Numbered from the stretch's first letter, positions 32,707-42,434 are shown. The stretch is 64,000 nt of DNA from Gaiellales bacterium (GCA_036273515.1 DASUHM010000008.1:62001-126000), one strand, 5' to 3'. The notes: generated by a model not told the origin, from the letters alone. Numbers and translations are program-made.

Positions 32707-33428
32707 GCGGCTACCTCACCCGGCTCTCCGGCGACATCCGCCGCGACGCCCCCGAGCCGGCGCGCGGCTTCGCCGACGCGCTCGCCGCCGGCCCGGCGGT
32801 GACCGTGATCGCCGAGATCAAGCGGGCGTCACCGTCGCAGGGCGCGATCGCGCCCGAGGCCGATGTCGCCGAGACCGCGCGCTCCTACGCGATGGGCGGC
32901 GCGGCCGCGATGTCGGTGCTGTGCGCCGAGCGCGACTTCGCCGGCAGCCTCGGCGACCTGGCCGCCGCCCGTGGCGCCGCCGACCTGCCGGCCATCGCCA
33001 AGGACTTCACGGTCTTCCCCGAGCAGGTCGCGGCCCAGCGGCTGGCCGGCGCCGACGCGATCCTCGTGATCCTGGCGATGGTGAGCGACGCCGAGGCCCG
33101 GCGGCTGCTGCAGGCGGCCGAGCTGCTCGGGATGGACGCGCTCGTCGAGACGCACTCGGCCGAGGAGGTCGAGCGGGCGCTCGCGCTCGAGGCGCGCGTC
33201 GTCGGCGTGAACGCGCGCGACCTCGACACGCTCGCGGTCGACCGGGAACGCCAGCTCGGGCTCGTCTCCGGCCTGCCGGGCTCGGTCGTGCGCGTCGCCG
33301 AGTCGGGCATCTCCTCGCGCGCCGACGTCGAGGCCGCCCGCGACGCCGGCGCCGACGCGGTGCTGGTGGGGACGGCGCTCATGCGCGCACCCGGCCTGCT
33401 GGCCGAGCTCGTGGGGGTGGCGCGATGA
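32703..33428 (+). CDS. trpC: Indole-3-glycerol phosphate synthase
   Basis: Closes the indole ring from CdRP. The 241-residue TIM barrel has VIAEIKRASPSQG near residue 37, KDFTVFPEQV, and the phosphate-binding ESGISSRADVEAARDAGADAV. It is somewhat shorter than many TrpC proteins because the N-terminal extension is brief. Monofunctional: trpF follows as a separate gene with an ATGA overlap. Confidence 0.95.
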
Positions 33429-33988
33429 CGCTCGTGAAGATCTGCGGCCTGACCCGCGAGCAGGACGTCGACGCGGCGGTGGCCGCCGGCGCCGACATGG
33501 TGGGCTTCGTGCTCGTGCCCGACACGCCCCGTTACGTCGAGCTCGACCGGGCGCAGGCGCTTGCGGCGCGGGTGCCCGCGGGCGTGAAGACGGTGGCGGT
33601 GGTGACGGACAACGGGGTCAGACCCCGGTTGGATGGCGCGTTCGACCTGGTGCAGAACTTTGACGATCCAGACGACTTCCGTGACACGATCGTCGCCGCC
33701 CGAGGCGAGCCGCCGGCGGGTGTGCCGGACGACGTGCCGGTGCAGTTCGACCTGCCGTACGGGTCGCGGCCAGACACCGAGGCGCTGCACAAGCACTGGG
33801 AGCGGGCCGCCCGGATCCAGAACCCCGTCATGCTCGCCGGCAGCCTCGACCCCGACAACGTCGCCGCCGCGATCGCCGTGGCGCATCCCTGGGCCGTCGA
33901 CACCTCGCGCGGCGTCGAGAGCTCGCCGGGCGTGAAGGATCACGACCGCGTGCGCGAGTTCGTCCGCAACGCGAAGGCGGCCCCGTGA
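33425..33988 (+). CDS. trpF: Phosphoribosylanthranilate isomerase with a repeat in its frame
   Basis: Converts PRA to CdRP. The 187-residue barrel has the N-terminal [12 protein letters not shown] with the catalytic Cys7. After the strand KTVAVVTD, where relatives read on to a short loop and DLVQLHG, this protein has [18 protein letters not shown]. Codons 64-67 (GVRP) are the palindrome GGGGTCAGACCCC, identical to the REP-like core. Catalytic Asp is probably in the [10 protein letters not shown] region. ATGA overlap with trpC and GTGA overlap with trpB keep it in the operon. Confidence 0.9.
   Translation: MTLVKICGLTREQDVDAAVAAGADMVGFVLVPDTPRYVELDRAQALAARVPAGVKTVAVVTDNGVRPRLDGAFDLVQNFDDPDDFRDTIVAARGEPPAGVPDDVPVQFDLPYGSRPDTEALHKHWERAARIQNPVMLAGSLDPDNVAAAIAVAHPWAVDTSRGVESSPGVKDHDRVREFVRNAKAAP
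33614..33626 (+). repeat. REP-like core inside trpF
   Basis: GGGGTCAGACCCC, an exact copy of the core found at 6845 and 54245, here in frame within trpF and encoding Gly-Val-Arg-Pro at a surface loop. The flanks (ACAAC and GGTTGG) do not extend the type A or B arms. Confidence 0.75.
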
Positions 33989-35151
33989 GCACGCTCCCCG
34001 ACGACCGCGGCCGCTTCGGCGCCTACGGCGGCCGGTTCGTGCCCGAGACGGTGATGGGGGCGCTCGACGAGCTGGCCGCCGGCTACCGGACGGCGAACGC
34101 CGACCCCACCTTCGCCGCCGACGTGGAGCGGCTGGCGCGCGACTACATCGGCCGGCCGACGCCGCTCTACCTGGCCGAACGCGTCGGCCAGGAGGTCGGC
34201 GCCCGGATCTGGCTCAAGCGCGAAGACCTGAACCACACCGGCGCCCACAAGATCAACAACGCCGTCGGCCAGGCGCTGCTGGCGGTGCGGCTCGGGAAGC
34301 ATCGGATCGTGGCCGAGACGGGCGCCGGCCAGCACGGTGTCGCCGCCGCCACGGTGTGCGCCCGGTTCGGCCTCGAGTGCCACGTCTACATGGGCGAGGA
34401 GGACATCCGCCGCCAGCACCCCAACGTCGTGCGGATGCACATGCTCGGGGCCGAGGTCGTCCCCGTCAGCGCCGGCTCGGGCACGCTCAAGGACGCGATG
34501 AACGAGGCCATCCGCGACTGGATCACGAACGTCGAGACGACCCACTACCTGATCGGCTCGGCGGCCGGCCCGCACCCCTACCCCGTGCTCGTCCGCGACC
34601 TCCAGTCCGTCATCGGCCGCGAGGCCCGCGCGCAGATCCTCGACCGCGAGGGGCGGCTGCCGGACGCGGTATGCGCGTGCGTCGGCGGCGGGTCGAACGC
34701 GATCGGCCTGTTCCACCCGTTCGTCGCCGACGAGGACGTGCGCCTGGTCGGCGCCGAGGCCGGCGGCGACGACCGCGGCCACGCCGCCACGCTCTCGAAG
34801 GGCCGCGTTTCGGTTTTGCACGGCTCGCGCTCCTACGTGCTCGCCGACGACGACGGCCAGGTGCTCGAGAGCCATTCGATCTCGGCCGGGCTCGACTACC
34901 CCGGCGTCGGGCCCGAGCACTCGTACCTGAAGGACTCCGGCCGCGCCACCTATGAGCCCGTCACCGACGCCGACGCGCTCGCGGCGTTCCACCTGCTGTG
35001 CCGGCGCGAGGGCATCATCCCCGCGCTCGAGTCGTCCCACGCCCTGGCGCTCGCGCTGCGCTCGGCGAAGCCGGACGAGGTGTGGCTGGTCGGCCTCTCG
35101 GGCCGCGGCGACAAGGACGTCGACACCGTCGACGCGTTCGAGGCGCGGTGA
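33985..35151 (+). CDS. trpB: Tryptophan synthase subunit beta
   Basis: PLP enzyme that joins indole to serine. The 388-residue protein is of the TrpB1 type and has PLP Lys89 in [10 protein letters not shown], the AETGAGQHG loop, the GGGSNA phosphate-binding loop and the [13 protein letters not shown]-terminal block. The GTG start overlaps trpF; its stop overlaps trpA. Sequence appears complete with no loss of active-site residues. Confidence 0.97.
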   Translation: MSTLPDDRGRFGAYGGRFVPETVMGALDELAAGYRTANADPTFAADVERLARDYIGRPTPLYLAERVGQEVGARIWLKREDLNHTGAHKINNAVGQALLAVRLGKHRIVAETGAGQHGVAAATVCARFGLECHVYMGEEDIRRQHPNVVRMHMLGAEVVPVSAGSGTLKDAMNEAIRDWITNVETTHYLIGSAAGPHPYPVLVRDLQSVIGREARAQILDREGRLPDAVCACVGGGSNAIGLFHPFVADEDVRLVGAEAGGDDRGHAATLSKGRVSVLHGSRSYVLADDDGQVLESHSISAGLDYPGVGPEHSYLKDSGRATYEPVTDADALAAFHLLCRREGIIPALESSHALALALRSAKPDEVWLVGLSGRGDKDVDTVDAFEAR

Positions 35152-35900
35152 AGCTCTCCCCGCCGGTCATCTCGATCTACCTGATGGCCGACACGGACAC
35201 GGCCGACCTGGCCGAGGCCGCAGCCGGCGCCGGTGCGGGCCTGTTCGAGATCGGCATCCCCTATTCCGATCCGCTCGCCGACGGGCCAACGGTCCAGCGC
35301 GCGGGCCAGCGCTCGCTGCGCGGCGGGATGACGACGACCCGGGCGCTCGACGTGATCCGCGAGATCCGCTCGCGGGTGGACGTCCCGATCGTGCCGATGA
35401 CCTATGCGGCGCCCGTGATGGCCTACGGCGAGCGCCGGTTCTGCGCCGACGCGGCCGCCGCGGGCGCGTCCGGTCTGATCGTGCCGGACGTCCCCGCCGA
35501 CGAGGCCGGCGAGATCGCCGCGGGCTGCCGCGAGCACGGGCTCGACCTCGTCCCGCTGCTCGCGCCGACCTCGGCCGACGACCGCATCGAGCTGGCCTGC
35601 TCGCTGGCGAGCGGGTTCATCTACCTCGTGTCGGTCGCCGGGGTGACCGGCACCCGCGACCGCCTCTCCGTCGGCGTCACCGGGCTCGCGCAGCGGGTCC
35701 GGGCGCACACCGACCTGCCGCTGCTGGTCGGCTTCGGGATCTCGGCGCCGGAGCACGCGACCGCGGCACTCGCCGCTGGCGCCGACGGCGTCGTGATCGG
35801 GTCGAAGGCGATCGAGGTCTCGGAGTCCGGCGGACCGGCCGCCCTGGCCGAGTTCGTCGCCTCGATGACGGCCGCGGTCGCGGCGCCGAGCGCGCAGTAG
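35148..35900 (+). CDS. trpA: Tryptophan synthase subunit alpha
   Basis: Cleaves indole-3-glycerol phosphate to indole, which is channelled to TrpB. The 250-residue barrel has the catalytic Glu and Asp in [15 protein letters not shown], the [13 protein letters not shown] strand and [10 protein letters not shown]. It starts with GTG overlapping trpB and is the last of the seven trp genes. The conserved [11 protein letters not shown] block is present. Confidence 0.96.
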   Translation: MKLSPPVISIYLMADTDTADLAEAAAGAGAGLFEIGIPYSDPLADGPTVQRAGQRSLRGGMTTTRALDVIREIRSRVDVPIVPMTYAAPVMAYGERRFCADAAAAGASGLIVPDVPADEAGEIAAGCREHGLDLVPLLAPTSADDRIELACSLASGFIYLVSVAGVTGTRDRLSVGVTGLAQRVRAHTDLPLLVGFGISAPEHATAALAAGADGVVIGSKAIEVSESGGPAALAEFVASMTAAVAAPSAQ

Positions 35901-35936
35901 CCTTCCGCGTAGCGCTCGACAACAGGGAGGGATCGG

Positions 35937-36575
35937 ATGAACGACAAGCCGCACTGGCGGGTCGCGCACGTCGACGACATGGAGCGGCGCGGCAGAGACA
36001 TCCCGGTGCGCGAGCACCTGGGGATCCACGCGTTCGGCGTCAACGCGTTCACGCCCAGGGAGGACGGCACGCTGGTCAACGACCACGACGAGGCCGGGTC
36101 GGGCCAGGAGGAGCTGTACGTCGTGCTCGACGGCAACGTCACGTTCGAGATCGACGGCGAGGCGGTCGCCGCGCGGCCGGGAACGCTCGTGTTCGTCGGA
36201 CCGGAGGCGCGGCGGAAGGCCACGGGTGACGGAACCCTGCTCGTGGTCGGCGCCGCGCCCGGCGAGGCGTATAGCGGCGTGGACTGGGGTGAGGCGTGGC
36301 CGTACCACAACGAGTCGATGACGGCGTACAGCGAAGGGCGGTATGCCGACGCGCTCGAAGCGCTCCGCGGCGCGCTCGAGCACCTGCCGGACCACGCGGG
36401 CCTGAACTACAACTACGCCTGCTTCGCCACGCTCGCCGGCGACACCAGCGACGACACGTTCGCCCACCTGCGGCGGTCCGTCGAGCTGCGCCCGCGATTC
36501 CGCGACGACGCACGCCGGGACGACGACTTCGCCGCAGTGCGTGACGATCCGCGGTTCGAGCAGGCTCTGCGCTGA
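35937..36575 (+). CDS. Cupin protein with C-terminal TPR-like helices
   Basis: A 212-residue protein. The N-terminal half is a cupin (VNDHDEAGSGQEELYVVLDGNVTFEIDGE, then ARPGTLVFVGPEARR). The C-terminal half, YSEGRYADALEALRGALEHLPDHAGLNYNYACFATLAGD, is a TPR-type helical repeat. A strong GGGAGGG site lies just before the ATG. It follows trpA by 36 bp, so it may be read through from the trp operon or have its own signals. Function unknown. Confidence 0.8.
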   Translation: MNDKPHWRVAHVDDMERRGRDIPVREHLGIHAFGVNAFTPREDGTLVNDHDEAGSGQEELYVVLDGNVTFEIDGEAVAARPGTLVFVGPEARRKATGDGTLLVVGAAPGEAYSGVDWGEAWPYHNESMTAYSEGRYADALEALRGALEHLPDHAGLNYNYACFATLAGDTSDDTFAHLRRSVELRPRFRDDARRDDDFAAVRDDPRFEQALR

Positions 36576-36616
36576 CGCGTTAGAACCGGCCAATCGCACA
36601 TCGCTACGCTTGGCGC

Positions 36617-37291
36617 ATGCACATCCTCGTCGTCGAAGACGACCGGCCTCTGGCCCGGATCCTGCGCAAATCGATCGAGTCGAGCGGTCACACCGTGGAC
36701 ATCGTCGGCGACGGCGACGAGGCGCTGCGGGTCGCGCGCACCCGCGCGCACGACGCGCTCGTCCTCGACCTCCAGCTGCCCCGCCTGTCCGGCATCGAGG
36801 TCTGCCGCCGGCTGCGCGACGACGGGAACGCCGTGCCGATCATCATGCTGACGGCGCGCGGGACGGTCGCCGACCGCATCGAGGGACTCGACGTCGGCGC
36901 CGACGACTACCTGCCGAAGCCGTTTTCGCTGGCCGAGCTGCAGGCCCGGCTGCGCGCGCTCCACCGCCGCGGCAAGGTCGAGCCGGAGCTGCTGCGCTCG
37001 GGCTCGCTCGAGCTCGACACCACCGCGCGCGAGCTGCGCGTGAACGGGACGTCGGTCGAGCTGACCGGCACCGAGCTGGCGCTGCTGGAGTACCTGATGC
37101 GCAACCCCGGCGTCGTGCTCTCCCGCGACCAGCTGCGCGAGCAGGTGTGGGGCGACGGCTTCGAGCCCGCCTCGAACGTCGTCGACATCTACGTGCACTA
37201 CGTCCGCCGGAAGCTGAAACGGGCGGGCGCCGACCACGACCCGATCCGGACGGTCCGCGGGCTCGGGTACAGCTTCCGCCGCGCGGACTGA
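36617..37291 (+). CDS. OmpR/PhoB-family response regulator
   Basis: DNA-binding response regulator of 224 residues. The receiver domain has the acidic pair EDD (7-9), phosphoacceptor Asp51 and Lys101 in YLPKPF. The C-terminal winged helix ends with the family block VDIYVHYVRRKLKRAG...IRTVRGLGYSFR. It is paired with the kinase 15 bp downstream. TACGCT exactly 6 nt before the ATG suggests a leaderless transcript. The target is unknown; the nearby RHH/DUF4097 operon is one possibility. Confidence 0.94.
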   Translation: MHILVVEDDRPLARILRKSIESSGHTVDIVGDGDEALRVARTRAHDALVLDLQLPRLSGIEVCRRLRDDGNAVPIIMLTARGTVADRIEGLDVGADDYLPKPFSLAELQARLRALHRRGKVEPELLRSGSLELDTTARELRVNGTSVELTGTELALLEYLMRNPGVVLSRDQLREQVWGDGFEPASNVVDIYVHYVRRKLKRAGADHDPIRTVRGLGYSFRRAD

Positions 37292-37306
37292 GACTCCCTC
37301 CACCAC

Positions 37307-38518
37307 ATGTTCAAAAGCACGCGGATCCGGCTGACGGCCTGGTACGTCGGGGCGCTGGCGCTGTTCCTGCTCGCGCTGTGCCTGGCGGTCTTCCAGCTCG
37401 AGGAGCGGCAGCTGCGCACCAACGTCGACCACGGGCTGCGGGTGACGGCGACCCGCGTGCAATTGAAGGTGCACCGCGAGGGTGTGGCCGCCGCCCTCGA
37501 CGCCGACTACGGCACCTCGTACACGGTCGGGTGGAGCGACGGGAGCAGCGGCGCACCCGCCGGCAACAGCAACGGCGCGCCGCCCCCGAACCGCACCTCG
37601 GCGCTGGCGGCGATTCACCACGGCACCGACCTGCGGACGATCGAGCGCAACGGCGTCACCACGCGCATCTACTCCCTCGACCTGCCGCGCGCGAACCTCG
37701 TGGTGCAGGTGGCCCGATCGCTCGAGCCGGAGGAGGACGCGCTCCACGGCCTCCTGCGCAACATGCTGCTCGGCGTCGCGGTCTGCATCGCGGTCGCGGC
37801 TGTCGGCGGATGGTTCGTGGCGGGGAAGTCGCTCGCTCCCGTCGCCGCCGCGTTCGAGCGCCAGCGGACGTTCGTCGCCGACGCCTCGCACGAGCTGCGG
37901 ACGCCGCTGGCGGTGATCCGGGCGAATGCCGAGTTCCTGCAGCAGGAGCAGCCCGACAGCGAGGAGGCGGCCGAGATCCTGGCCGAGACCGACCGGCTGA
38001 CCTCGCTGGTCGAAGCGATGCTCGCGCTCGCCCGCGGCCAGGGCGGCGCCTCCGCCGAGTCGCGCATCGACCTGGGCGAGCTCGTCACCTCCTCGGCGCA
38101 GGCGCTGCGGCCGCTCGCCGGCGAGCGCAAGGTGGCCCTCGACGTCTCGGTGACGGACGGCATGGAGGTGCGGGGGAACGCCGACCAGCTGCACCAGCTC
38201 GTCGTCATCCTGGTCGACAACGCGCTGCGCTACACCCCCGAGGGCGGCAGGGTCACGGTCGACGCCCGCCGCGTCGACGGCTCGGCCGTCGTGGCGGTGT
38301 CGGACACCGGGATCGGGATCGACCCCGACGCGCTCGAGCACGTGTTCGAGCGCTTCTACCGTGCCGACGAGGCCCGCACCCGGGCGTTCGGCGGCTCGGG
38401 CCTCGGGCTCTCCATCGCGGAGCAGCTCGTCACCGGCCACGGCGGGCGCATCGCGGCGGAGAGCACGCCGGGCCGCGGCAGCACCTTCACGGTGAGCCTG
38501 CCGCTCGGCCCCGGCTGA
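37307..38518 (+). CDS. Two-component sensor histidine kinase
   Basis: A 403-residue membrane kinase. TM1 is about residues 10-28 and TM2 about 152-171, enclosing a roughly 120-residue extracellular sensor of no known class. The HAMP-like linker is very short. The phospho-His is H195 in DASHELRTPLAVIRANAE, followed by the N box NALRYTPEGG, G1 DTGIGIDPDALEHVFERFYR and G2 GGSGLGLSIAEQLV. It forms a pair with the regulator upstream. Its stop codon lies in the loop of a terminator hairpin. Confidence 0.94.
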   Translation: MFKSTRIRLTAWYVGALALFLLALCLAVFQLEERQLRTNVDHGLRVTATRVQLKVHREGVAAALDADYGTSYTVGWSDGSSGAPAGNSNGAPPPNRTSALAAIHHGTDLRTIERNGVTTRIYSLDLPRANLVVQVARSLEPEEDALHGLLRNMLLGVAVCIAVAAVGGWFVAGKSLAPVAAAFERQRTFVADASHELRTPLAVIRANAEFLQQEQPDSEEAAEILAETDRLTSLVEAMLALARGQGGASAESRIDLGELVTSSAQALRPLAGERKVALDVSVTDGMEVRGNADQLHQLVVILVDNALRYTPEGGRVTVDARRVDGSAVVAVSDTGIGIDPDALEHVFERFYRADEARTRAFGGSGLGLSIAEQLVTGHGGRIAAESTPGRGSTFTVSLPLGPG

Positions 38519-38531
38519 GCCCGGGGCCGAG
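38504..38531. terminator. Bidirectional terminator between convergent genes
   Basis: CTCGGCCCCGG (38504-38514) and CCGGGGCCGAG (38521-38531) form a perfect 11-bp stem with loop CTGAGC. The kinase stop codon (38516-38518) is in the loop. The DUF4097 gene ends 19 bp further on, on the other strand. Confidence 0.65.
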
Positions 38532-38550
38532 CGGTTCGTGCGTCATGGAC

Positions 38551-39330
38551 CTATGCGGCCTGCGAGGGGGCCGGCTCGGCCCGGGTGACGACGATGTCGC
38601 CGCTCAGCGACGTCGCGCGCAGCTCCACGTCGGCCTGACCGCCGTCGGGGGCGGAGCCGGTGACCGGCAGCTCGGAGCGGACGTCGCCCGACGCGGAGGT
38701 GGCGTCGACGTAAAGGCTTGCGCCGCGCGCGATCGCGGCCTCCAGGTCGCCCGACATGCTCCGCAGCTGGATCGTCCCTCCCGTCGCCCGCTGGATGCGG
38801 ACGTCGCCGGACATGGTGTTGACGGTGAGCGCCGTCGCGGTCTCGCGGACGCGGACGTCGCCCGACATGGTGTTCACCCCGGAGGCGCCGTCCAGCCGCC
38901 CCAGCGCGACGTCGCCGCTTGCGGTCTTCACCTCGGCGCTCCCGCCGACCGACTCGATGCGGACGTCGCCCGACGCGGTGCGCACATCGGCGTCGCCGAG
39001 CCGGCCGATGGCGTCGACGTCGGCGGAGGCCGACGACACGTCGAGACCCAGCCCGTGCGGGCCGCGGACGCGGATCAGCACCTGCGCGTCGCCGAACCCG
39101 GGCACGAGCCGCTTGCGCTTCGGCACCTCGACGACGAGCTCCTTGCCGCCGTCGGCCAGGTCGCGGAGCTCCTCGACGACGGCGTCGGCGGCCTCGCGGG
39201 AGGCGGACGAGCGGTTCATCGGCGTGGCCTCGACCACCGTCTCGCTCGTCTCGGCGGTCTCGACTTCGCAGCGGCCGGCGAGCAGGCGCACCTTGAGCCG
39301 GACGCCGTTCGGTGTGTGGTGGGTTGCCAT
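38551..39330 (-). CDS. DUF4097 beta-helix protein
   Basis: A 259-residue protein whose second half repeats the motif (T/S)ASGDV or TMSGDV at steps of about 20 residues, the pattern of the DUF4097 right-handed beta-helix. The first part has two predicted strands and a charged helix. No signal peptide or membrane segment is seen, so it appears cytoplasmic. In other bacteria DUF4097 genes accompany envelope-stress regulators. Here it is the last gene of an operon headed by an RHH regulator. Confidence 0.85.
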   Translation of the reverse strand: MATHHTPNGVRLKVRLLAGRCEVETAETSETVVEATPMNRSSASREAADAVVEELRDLADGGKELVVEVPKRKRLVPGFGDAQVLIRVRGPHGLGLDVSSASADVDAIGRLGDADVRTASGDVRIESVGGSAEVKTASGDVALGRLDGASGVNTMSGDVRVRETATALTVNTMSGDVRIQRATGGTIQLRSMSGDLEAAIARGASLYVDATSASGDVRSELPVTGSAPDGGQADVELRATSLSGDIVVTRAEPAPSQAA

Positions 39331-39348
39331 CGGTGGCGGTCTCCTCGA

Positions 39349-39537
39349 TCAGGCCCGGGCGAAGCCGGACAGATGGTGGGCGGGCCGGGGCCGGCGCGGC
39401 GTGACGGCGGGGGCGGCCTCGGGTGCGGCCGGCACGCGCACGACGGCGTCGCTCGGATCGGCGTGGTCGTGCGTTCGGAACGGCTCCAGCTTGGCGAGCT
39501 CGGACGCGGGCAGCCGCAGGTTGTACATGGCGCTCAT
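39349..39537 (-). CDS. Small protein of unknown function in the RHH-DUF4097 operon
   Basis: A 62-residue ORF beginning MSAMYNLRLPASELAKLEPFR, then a low-complexity Ala/Pro-rich part. It is squeezed between the RHH gene (11 bp) and the DUF4097 gene (18 bp). An AGGAGAGG-type site precedes the start. I do not recognise it. It could be a short adaptor or a poorly conserved peptide. Confidence 0.5.
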   Translation of the reverse strand: MSAMYNLRLPASELAKLEPFRTHDHADPSDAVVRVPAAPEAAPAVTPRRPRPAHHLSGFARA

Positions 39538-39548
39538 GACCTCTCCTC

Positions 39549-39986
39549 TCATCCGGACGAGTAGCCGCGCAGGCGGTTCCCGACCCGGCGCTGGCCGACG
39601 GCGGCCGTGACCGCCCGGACGAGCCAGGCGTTCGTCGAGACGCCGTCGCGGGCGGCGGCGGCCTCGGCGTCGGCCTTCAGCCGCTCCGGCAGGCGCAGGG
39701 TGATCCGGGCCGAGGAGTCCTCCTCGGCGGCAGGCGGAGCCGGCGCATCGGCGACGTAGGTGAGCTCGACGTCGCGCCCGGCCAGCCGCACCTCGATGCG
39801 GCCGGCTGCGAGCTGCCTGCTGAGCTCCATGGCCGCCTCGGACAGCGCATCCAGGAGCGCCAGGCGCATCGATGCGTCGAGCGCGGCGGACAGCCTGCCG
39901 GCGGCCTCGACGAGCGTCTGGCCGCCCACGGCGGCCGCCGACTCGAGGTCGGCTCGCACGGCTTCCACGAATCGTGTTGTCTCCAT
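39549..39986 (-). CDS. Ribbon-helix-helix regulator with N-terminal helical domain
   Basis: A 145-residue protein. The C-terminal part SARITLRLPERLKADAEAAA followed by RDGVSTNAWLVRAVTAAV is a classic RHH (Arc/MetJ/HicB-like) DNA-binding unit: a strand, then two helices. The N-terminal 60 residues are an amphipathic helical region of unknown role. It is the first gene of an operon with DUF4097. Its promoter contains operator-like inverted repeats, and the -10 box lies 6 nt before the ATG, so autoregulation of a leaderless transcript is likely. Confidence 0.82.
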   Translation of the reverse strand: METTRFVEAVRADLESAAAVGGQTLVEAAGRLSAALDASMRLALLDALSEAAMELSRQLAAGRIEVRLAGRDVELTYVADAPAPPAAEEDSSARITLRLPERLKADAEAAAARDGVSTNAWLVRAVTAAVGQRRVGNRLRGYSSG

Positions 39987-40035
39987 GACGTCACTATGAC
40001 ATCACCGGCGCCGTCTGTCAAATGTCGAGCTGACA
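39986..40035 (-). promoter_or_regulatory. Promoter and operator of the RHH-DUF4097 operon
   Basis: Minus strand: -35 TTGACA (40021-40016), 17-bp spacer, -10 CATAGT (39998-39993), then GACGTC and the ATG. Over it lie TGTCA/TGACA arms (TGTCAAATGTCGAGCTGACA, 40016-40035), TGATGTCA across the spacer/-10 edge and TGACGTCA (39986-39993) at the start codon. These repeated TGTCA-type sites are the kind of tandem operator RHH dimers bind. Confidence 0.7.
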
Positions 40036-40074
40036 TTCGCACGGCGTCGAGGGCCGTCCCGGTACGCTCCGGCC

Positions 40075-41658
40075 GTGCCGCGCATCGCCAGCCACCTCGA
40101 CGCCGGCTCCGACGAGTTCCTGCGCAATCGCGAGCACATGCGCGGCCTGGTCGCGGAGCTCGACCGCTACCTCGAACGCGCCCGCGCCGGCGGCGGCGAG
40201 AAGGCCGTCGAGCGCCACCACGCCCGCGGCAAGCTGCTCGCCCGGGAGCGGGTCGAACGCCTCGTCGACCCGGGCGCCGCCTTCCTCGAGCTCTCGCCCC
40301 TGGCCGCCCACGGCATGTACGACGGCGAGGCTCCCAGCGCCGGGATCGTGACCGGGATCGGCCCCATCGCCGGCCGCCCGTGTGTCATCGTGGCGAACGA
40401 CGCCACGGTGAAGGGCGGCAGCTACTTCCCGATGACGGTGAAGAAGCACCTGCGGGCACAGGAGATCGCCGCCCAGAACCACCTCCCCTGCGTCTACCTG
40501 GCCGACTCCGGCGGCGCGTTTCTGCCGCTCCAGGCCGAGGTCTTCCCCGACCGCGACCACTTCGGCCGCATCTTCTACAACCAGGCCCGCATGTCGGCCG
40601 CCGGCATCCCCCAGATCGCGGTCGTCATGGGCTCGTGCACCGCCGGCGGCGCCTACGTGCCGGCGATGAGCGACGAGGCGGTGATCGTGAAGGGCACCGG
40701 TACGATCTTCCTGGGCGGGCCGCCGCTCGTGAAGGCGGCCACCGGCGAGGACGTGACCGCCGAGGAGCTCGGCGGCGCCGACGTCCACGCCCGTCAGAGC
40801 GGCGTCGTCGACCACCTGGCGAACGACGACGAGCACGCCCTCTCCCTCACCCGCGAGATCGTCCGCAACCTGGGCGATCCGCCGCCGGAGCCGTGGCAGC
40901 GGCAGACGCCGGCCGAGCCCGCATTCGACCCGGCCGAGCTGCACGGGGCGGCCGGCGCCGACCTTCGGCGGCCGTTCGAGGTGCGGGAGATCATCGCCCG
41001 GATCGTGGACGGCGCGCAGATGCAGGAGTGGAAGCCGCTCTACGGCGACACGCTCGTGTGCGGCTTCGCCCACCTGATGGGCTATCCGGTGGCGATCCTC
41101 GCGAACAACGGCATCCTGTTCTCCGAGTCCGCGCTCAAGGGCGCCCACTTCATCCAGCTGGCCGCGCGCCGGCGCATCCCGCTCGTCTTTCTGCAGAACA
41201 TCACCGGCTTCATGGTCGGGCGCGAGTACGAGGCGGGCGGGATCGCCAAGGACGGCGCGAAGCTGGTCACCGCGGTAGCGTGTGCCGAGGTGCCCAAGTT
41301 CACGGTCGTCATCGGCGGGTCGTTCGGCGCGGGCAACTACGCGATGTGCGGCCGGGCCTACTCGCCGCGGCAGCTGTGGATGTGGCCGAACGCGCGCATC
41401 TCGGTGATGGGCGGCGCCCAGGCCGCGCGCGTCCTGTCGACGGTTCGCGGAGAGATGGACGAGGCCGAACGTGACGCCTTCGAGGCGCCGATTCTGGAAA
41501 CCTACGACCGTGAAGGCAGCCCGTACTACTCGACCGCCCGGCTCTGGGACGACGGCGTGATCGACCCGGTCGACACGCGCAAGGTGCTCGCCCTGGGCCT
41601 CGCGGCGGCGGCCTGCGGGCCGGTGCCGGCCACGACCTTCGGGGTCTTCCGGATGTGA
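40075..41658 (+). CDS. liuB: Methylcrotonyl-CoA carboxylase, carboxyltransferase subunit
   Basis: Beta subunit of a biotin-dependent acyl-CoA carboxylase, 527 residues, made of two crotonase-like halves. Blocks include [52 protein letters not shown] (oxyanion site) and [19 protein letters not shown]. This text is typical of methylcrotonyl-CoA carboxylase, and the following genes complete leucine breakdown in liuBCDE order. The GTG start has TACGCT 6 nt upstream, a leaderless arrangement. liuA (isovaleryl-CoA dehydrogenase) is not beside it. Confidence 0.92.
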   Translation: MPRIASHLDAGSDEFLRNREHMRGLVAELDRYLERARAGGGEKAVERHHARGKLLARERVERLVDPGAAFLELSPLAAHGMYDGEAPSAGIVTGIGPIAGRPCVIVANDATVKGGSYFPMTVKKHLRAQEIAAQNHLPCVYLADSGGAFLPLQAEVFPDRDHFGRIFYNQARMSAAGIPQIAVVMGSCTAGGAYVPAMSDEAVIVKGTGTIFLGGPPLVKAATGEDVTAEELGGADVHARQSGVVDHLANDDEHALSLTREIVRNLGDPPPEPWQRQTPAEPAFDPAELHGAAGADLRRPFEVREIIARIVDGAQMQEWKPLYGDTLVCGFAHLMGYPVAILANNGILFSESALKGAHFIQLAARRRIPLVFLQNITGFMVGREYEAGGIAKDGAKLVTAVACAEVPKFTVVIGGSFGAGNYAMCGRAYSPRQLWMWPNARISVMGGAQAARVLSTVRGEMDEAERDAFEAPILETYDREGSPYYSTARLWDDGVIDPVDTRKVLALGLAAAACGPVPATTFGVFRM

Positions 41659-42434
41659 GCGGCGTCCGGCTCGACAGGAACGGCCTCGTGGCCACGATCA
41701 CGCTCGACCGCCCGGACTCACGGAACGCGCTCGACCGCGAACTCATGATCGAGCTCACCCAGATGGTCTCGGCGCTCTCCTACGACGGCACCCGGGTGAT
41801 CGTGCTCACCGGCGCCGGCAAGGCGTTCTGCGCCGGGGCCGACATCGAGTGGATGCGCAAGGCGCGCGACCTCGACCACGACGACAACGTGGCCGACGCC
41901 GCCGTGGCCCGCAACCTGTTCGAGACGCTCGACGCCTGCCCGCGCGCCGTGATCGCCAAGGTGAACGGCGCCGCGCTGGGCGGCGGCGCCGGCCTGGTGG
42001 CATGCGCCGACATCGCCGTCGCCGGCACGGACGCCAGGTTCGGGTTCACCGAGACCCGGCTCGGCCTGATCGCCGCCACGATCTCGCCGTTCGTGCTGCG
42101 CGCGATCGGCCCCGGCCACGCCCGCGCCCTGTTCACGAGCGGCGAGCGGTTCGACGCCGCCCACGCGCTCGCGATCGGGCTCGTCCACCGCATCTGCCCG
42201 CCCGCGGAGCTCGAACACGCCGTCGCCGACACCATCCTCGCCTACCTGGCGTGCGGGCCGGACGCCGTCGCGGCGTCGAAGCAGCTCGTCCGCGACGCGA
42301 CCCGCTCGCTGACGCTGCCCGACCTCGCGGAGCGGCTGGCGGTGACGCGCGCCGGCAACGAGGCCCGCGAGGGGCTCGACGCCTTCCTGGGCAAGCGACC
42401 GCCGGCATGGTCGCCGGAATCGCCAAGCTCCTGA
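41655..42434 (+). CDS. liuC: Methylglutaconyl-CoA hydratase-like crotonase
   Basis: A 259-residue crotonase. It has [12 protein letters not shown] and [16 protein letters not shown], where the first catalytic Glu of ordinary enoyl-CoA hydratase is replaced; the second Glu is kept in [15 protein letters not shown]. This form and its place between the two carboxylase subunits match LiuC, which hydrates 3-methylglutaconyl-CoA to HMG-CoA. It overlaps liuB by 4 bp and the next gene by 28 bp. Confidence 0.87.
   Translation: MSGVRLDRNGLVATITLDRPDSRNALDRELMIELTQMVSALSYDGTRVIVLTGAGKAFCAGADIEWMRKARDLDHDDNVADAAVARNLFETLDACPRAVIAKVNGAALGGGAGLVACADIAVAGTDARFGFTETRLGLIAATISPFVLRAIGPGHARALFTSGERFDAAHALAIGLVHRICPPAELEHAVADTILAYLACGPDAVAASKQLVRDATRSLTLPDLAERLAVTRAGNEAREGLDAFLGKRPPAWSPESPSS

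Noticed and set aside
33614-33626. Chance occurrence of the palindrome in trpF
   Set aside because: Not fully excluded, but an exact 13-bp identity to six other sites in 64 kb, together with an altered protein loop, makes chance less likely.
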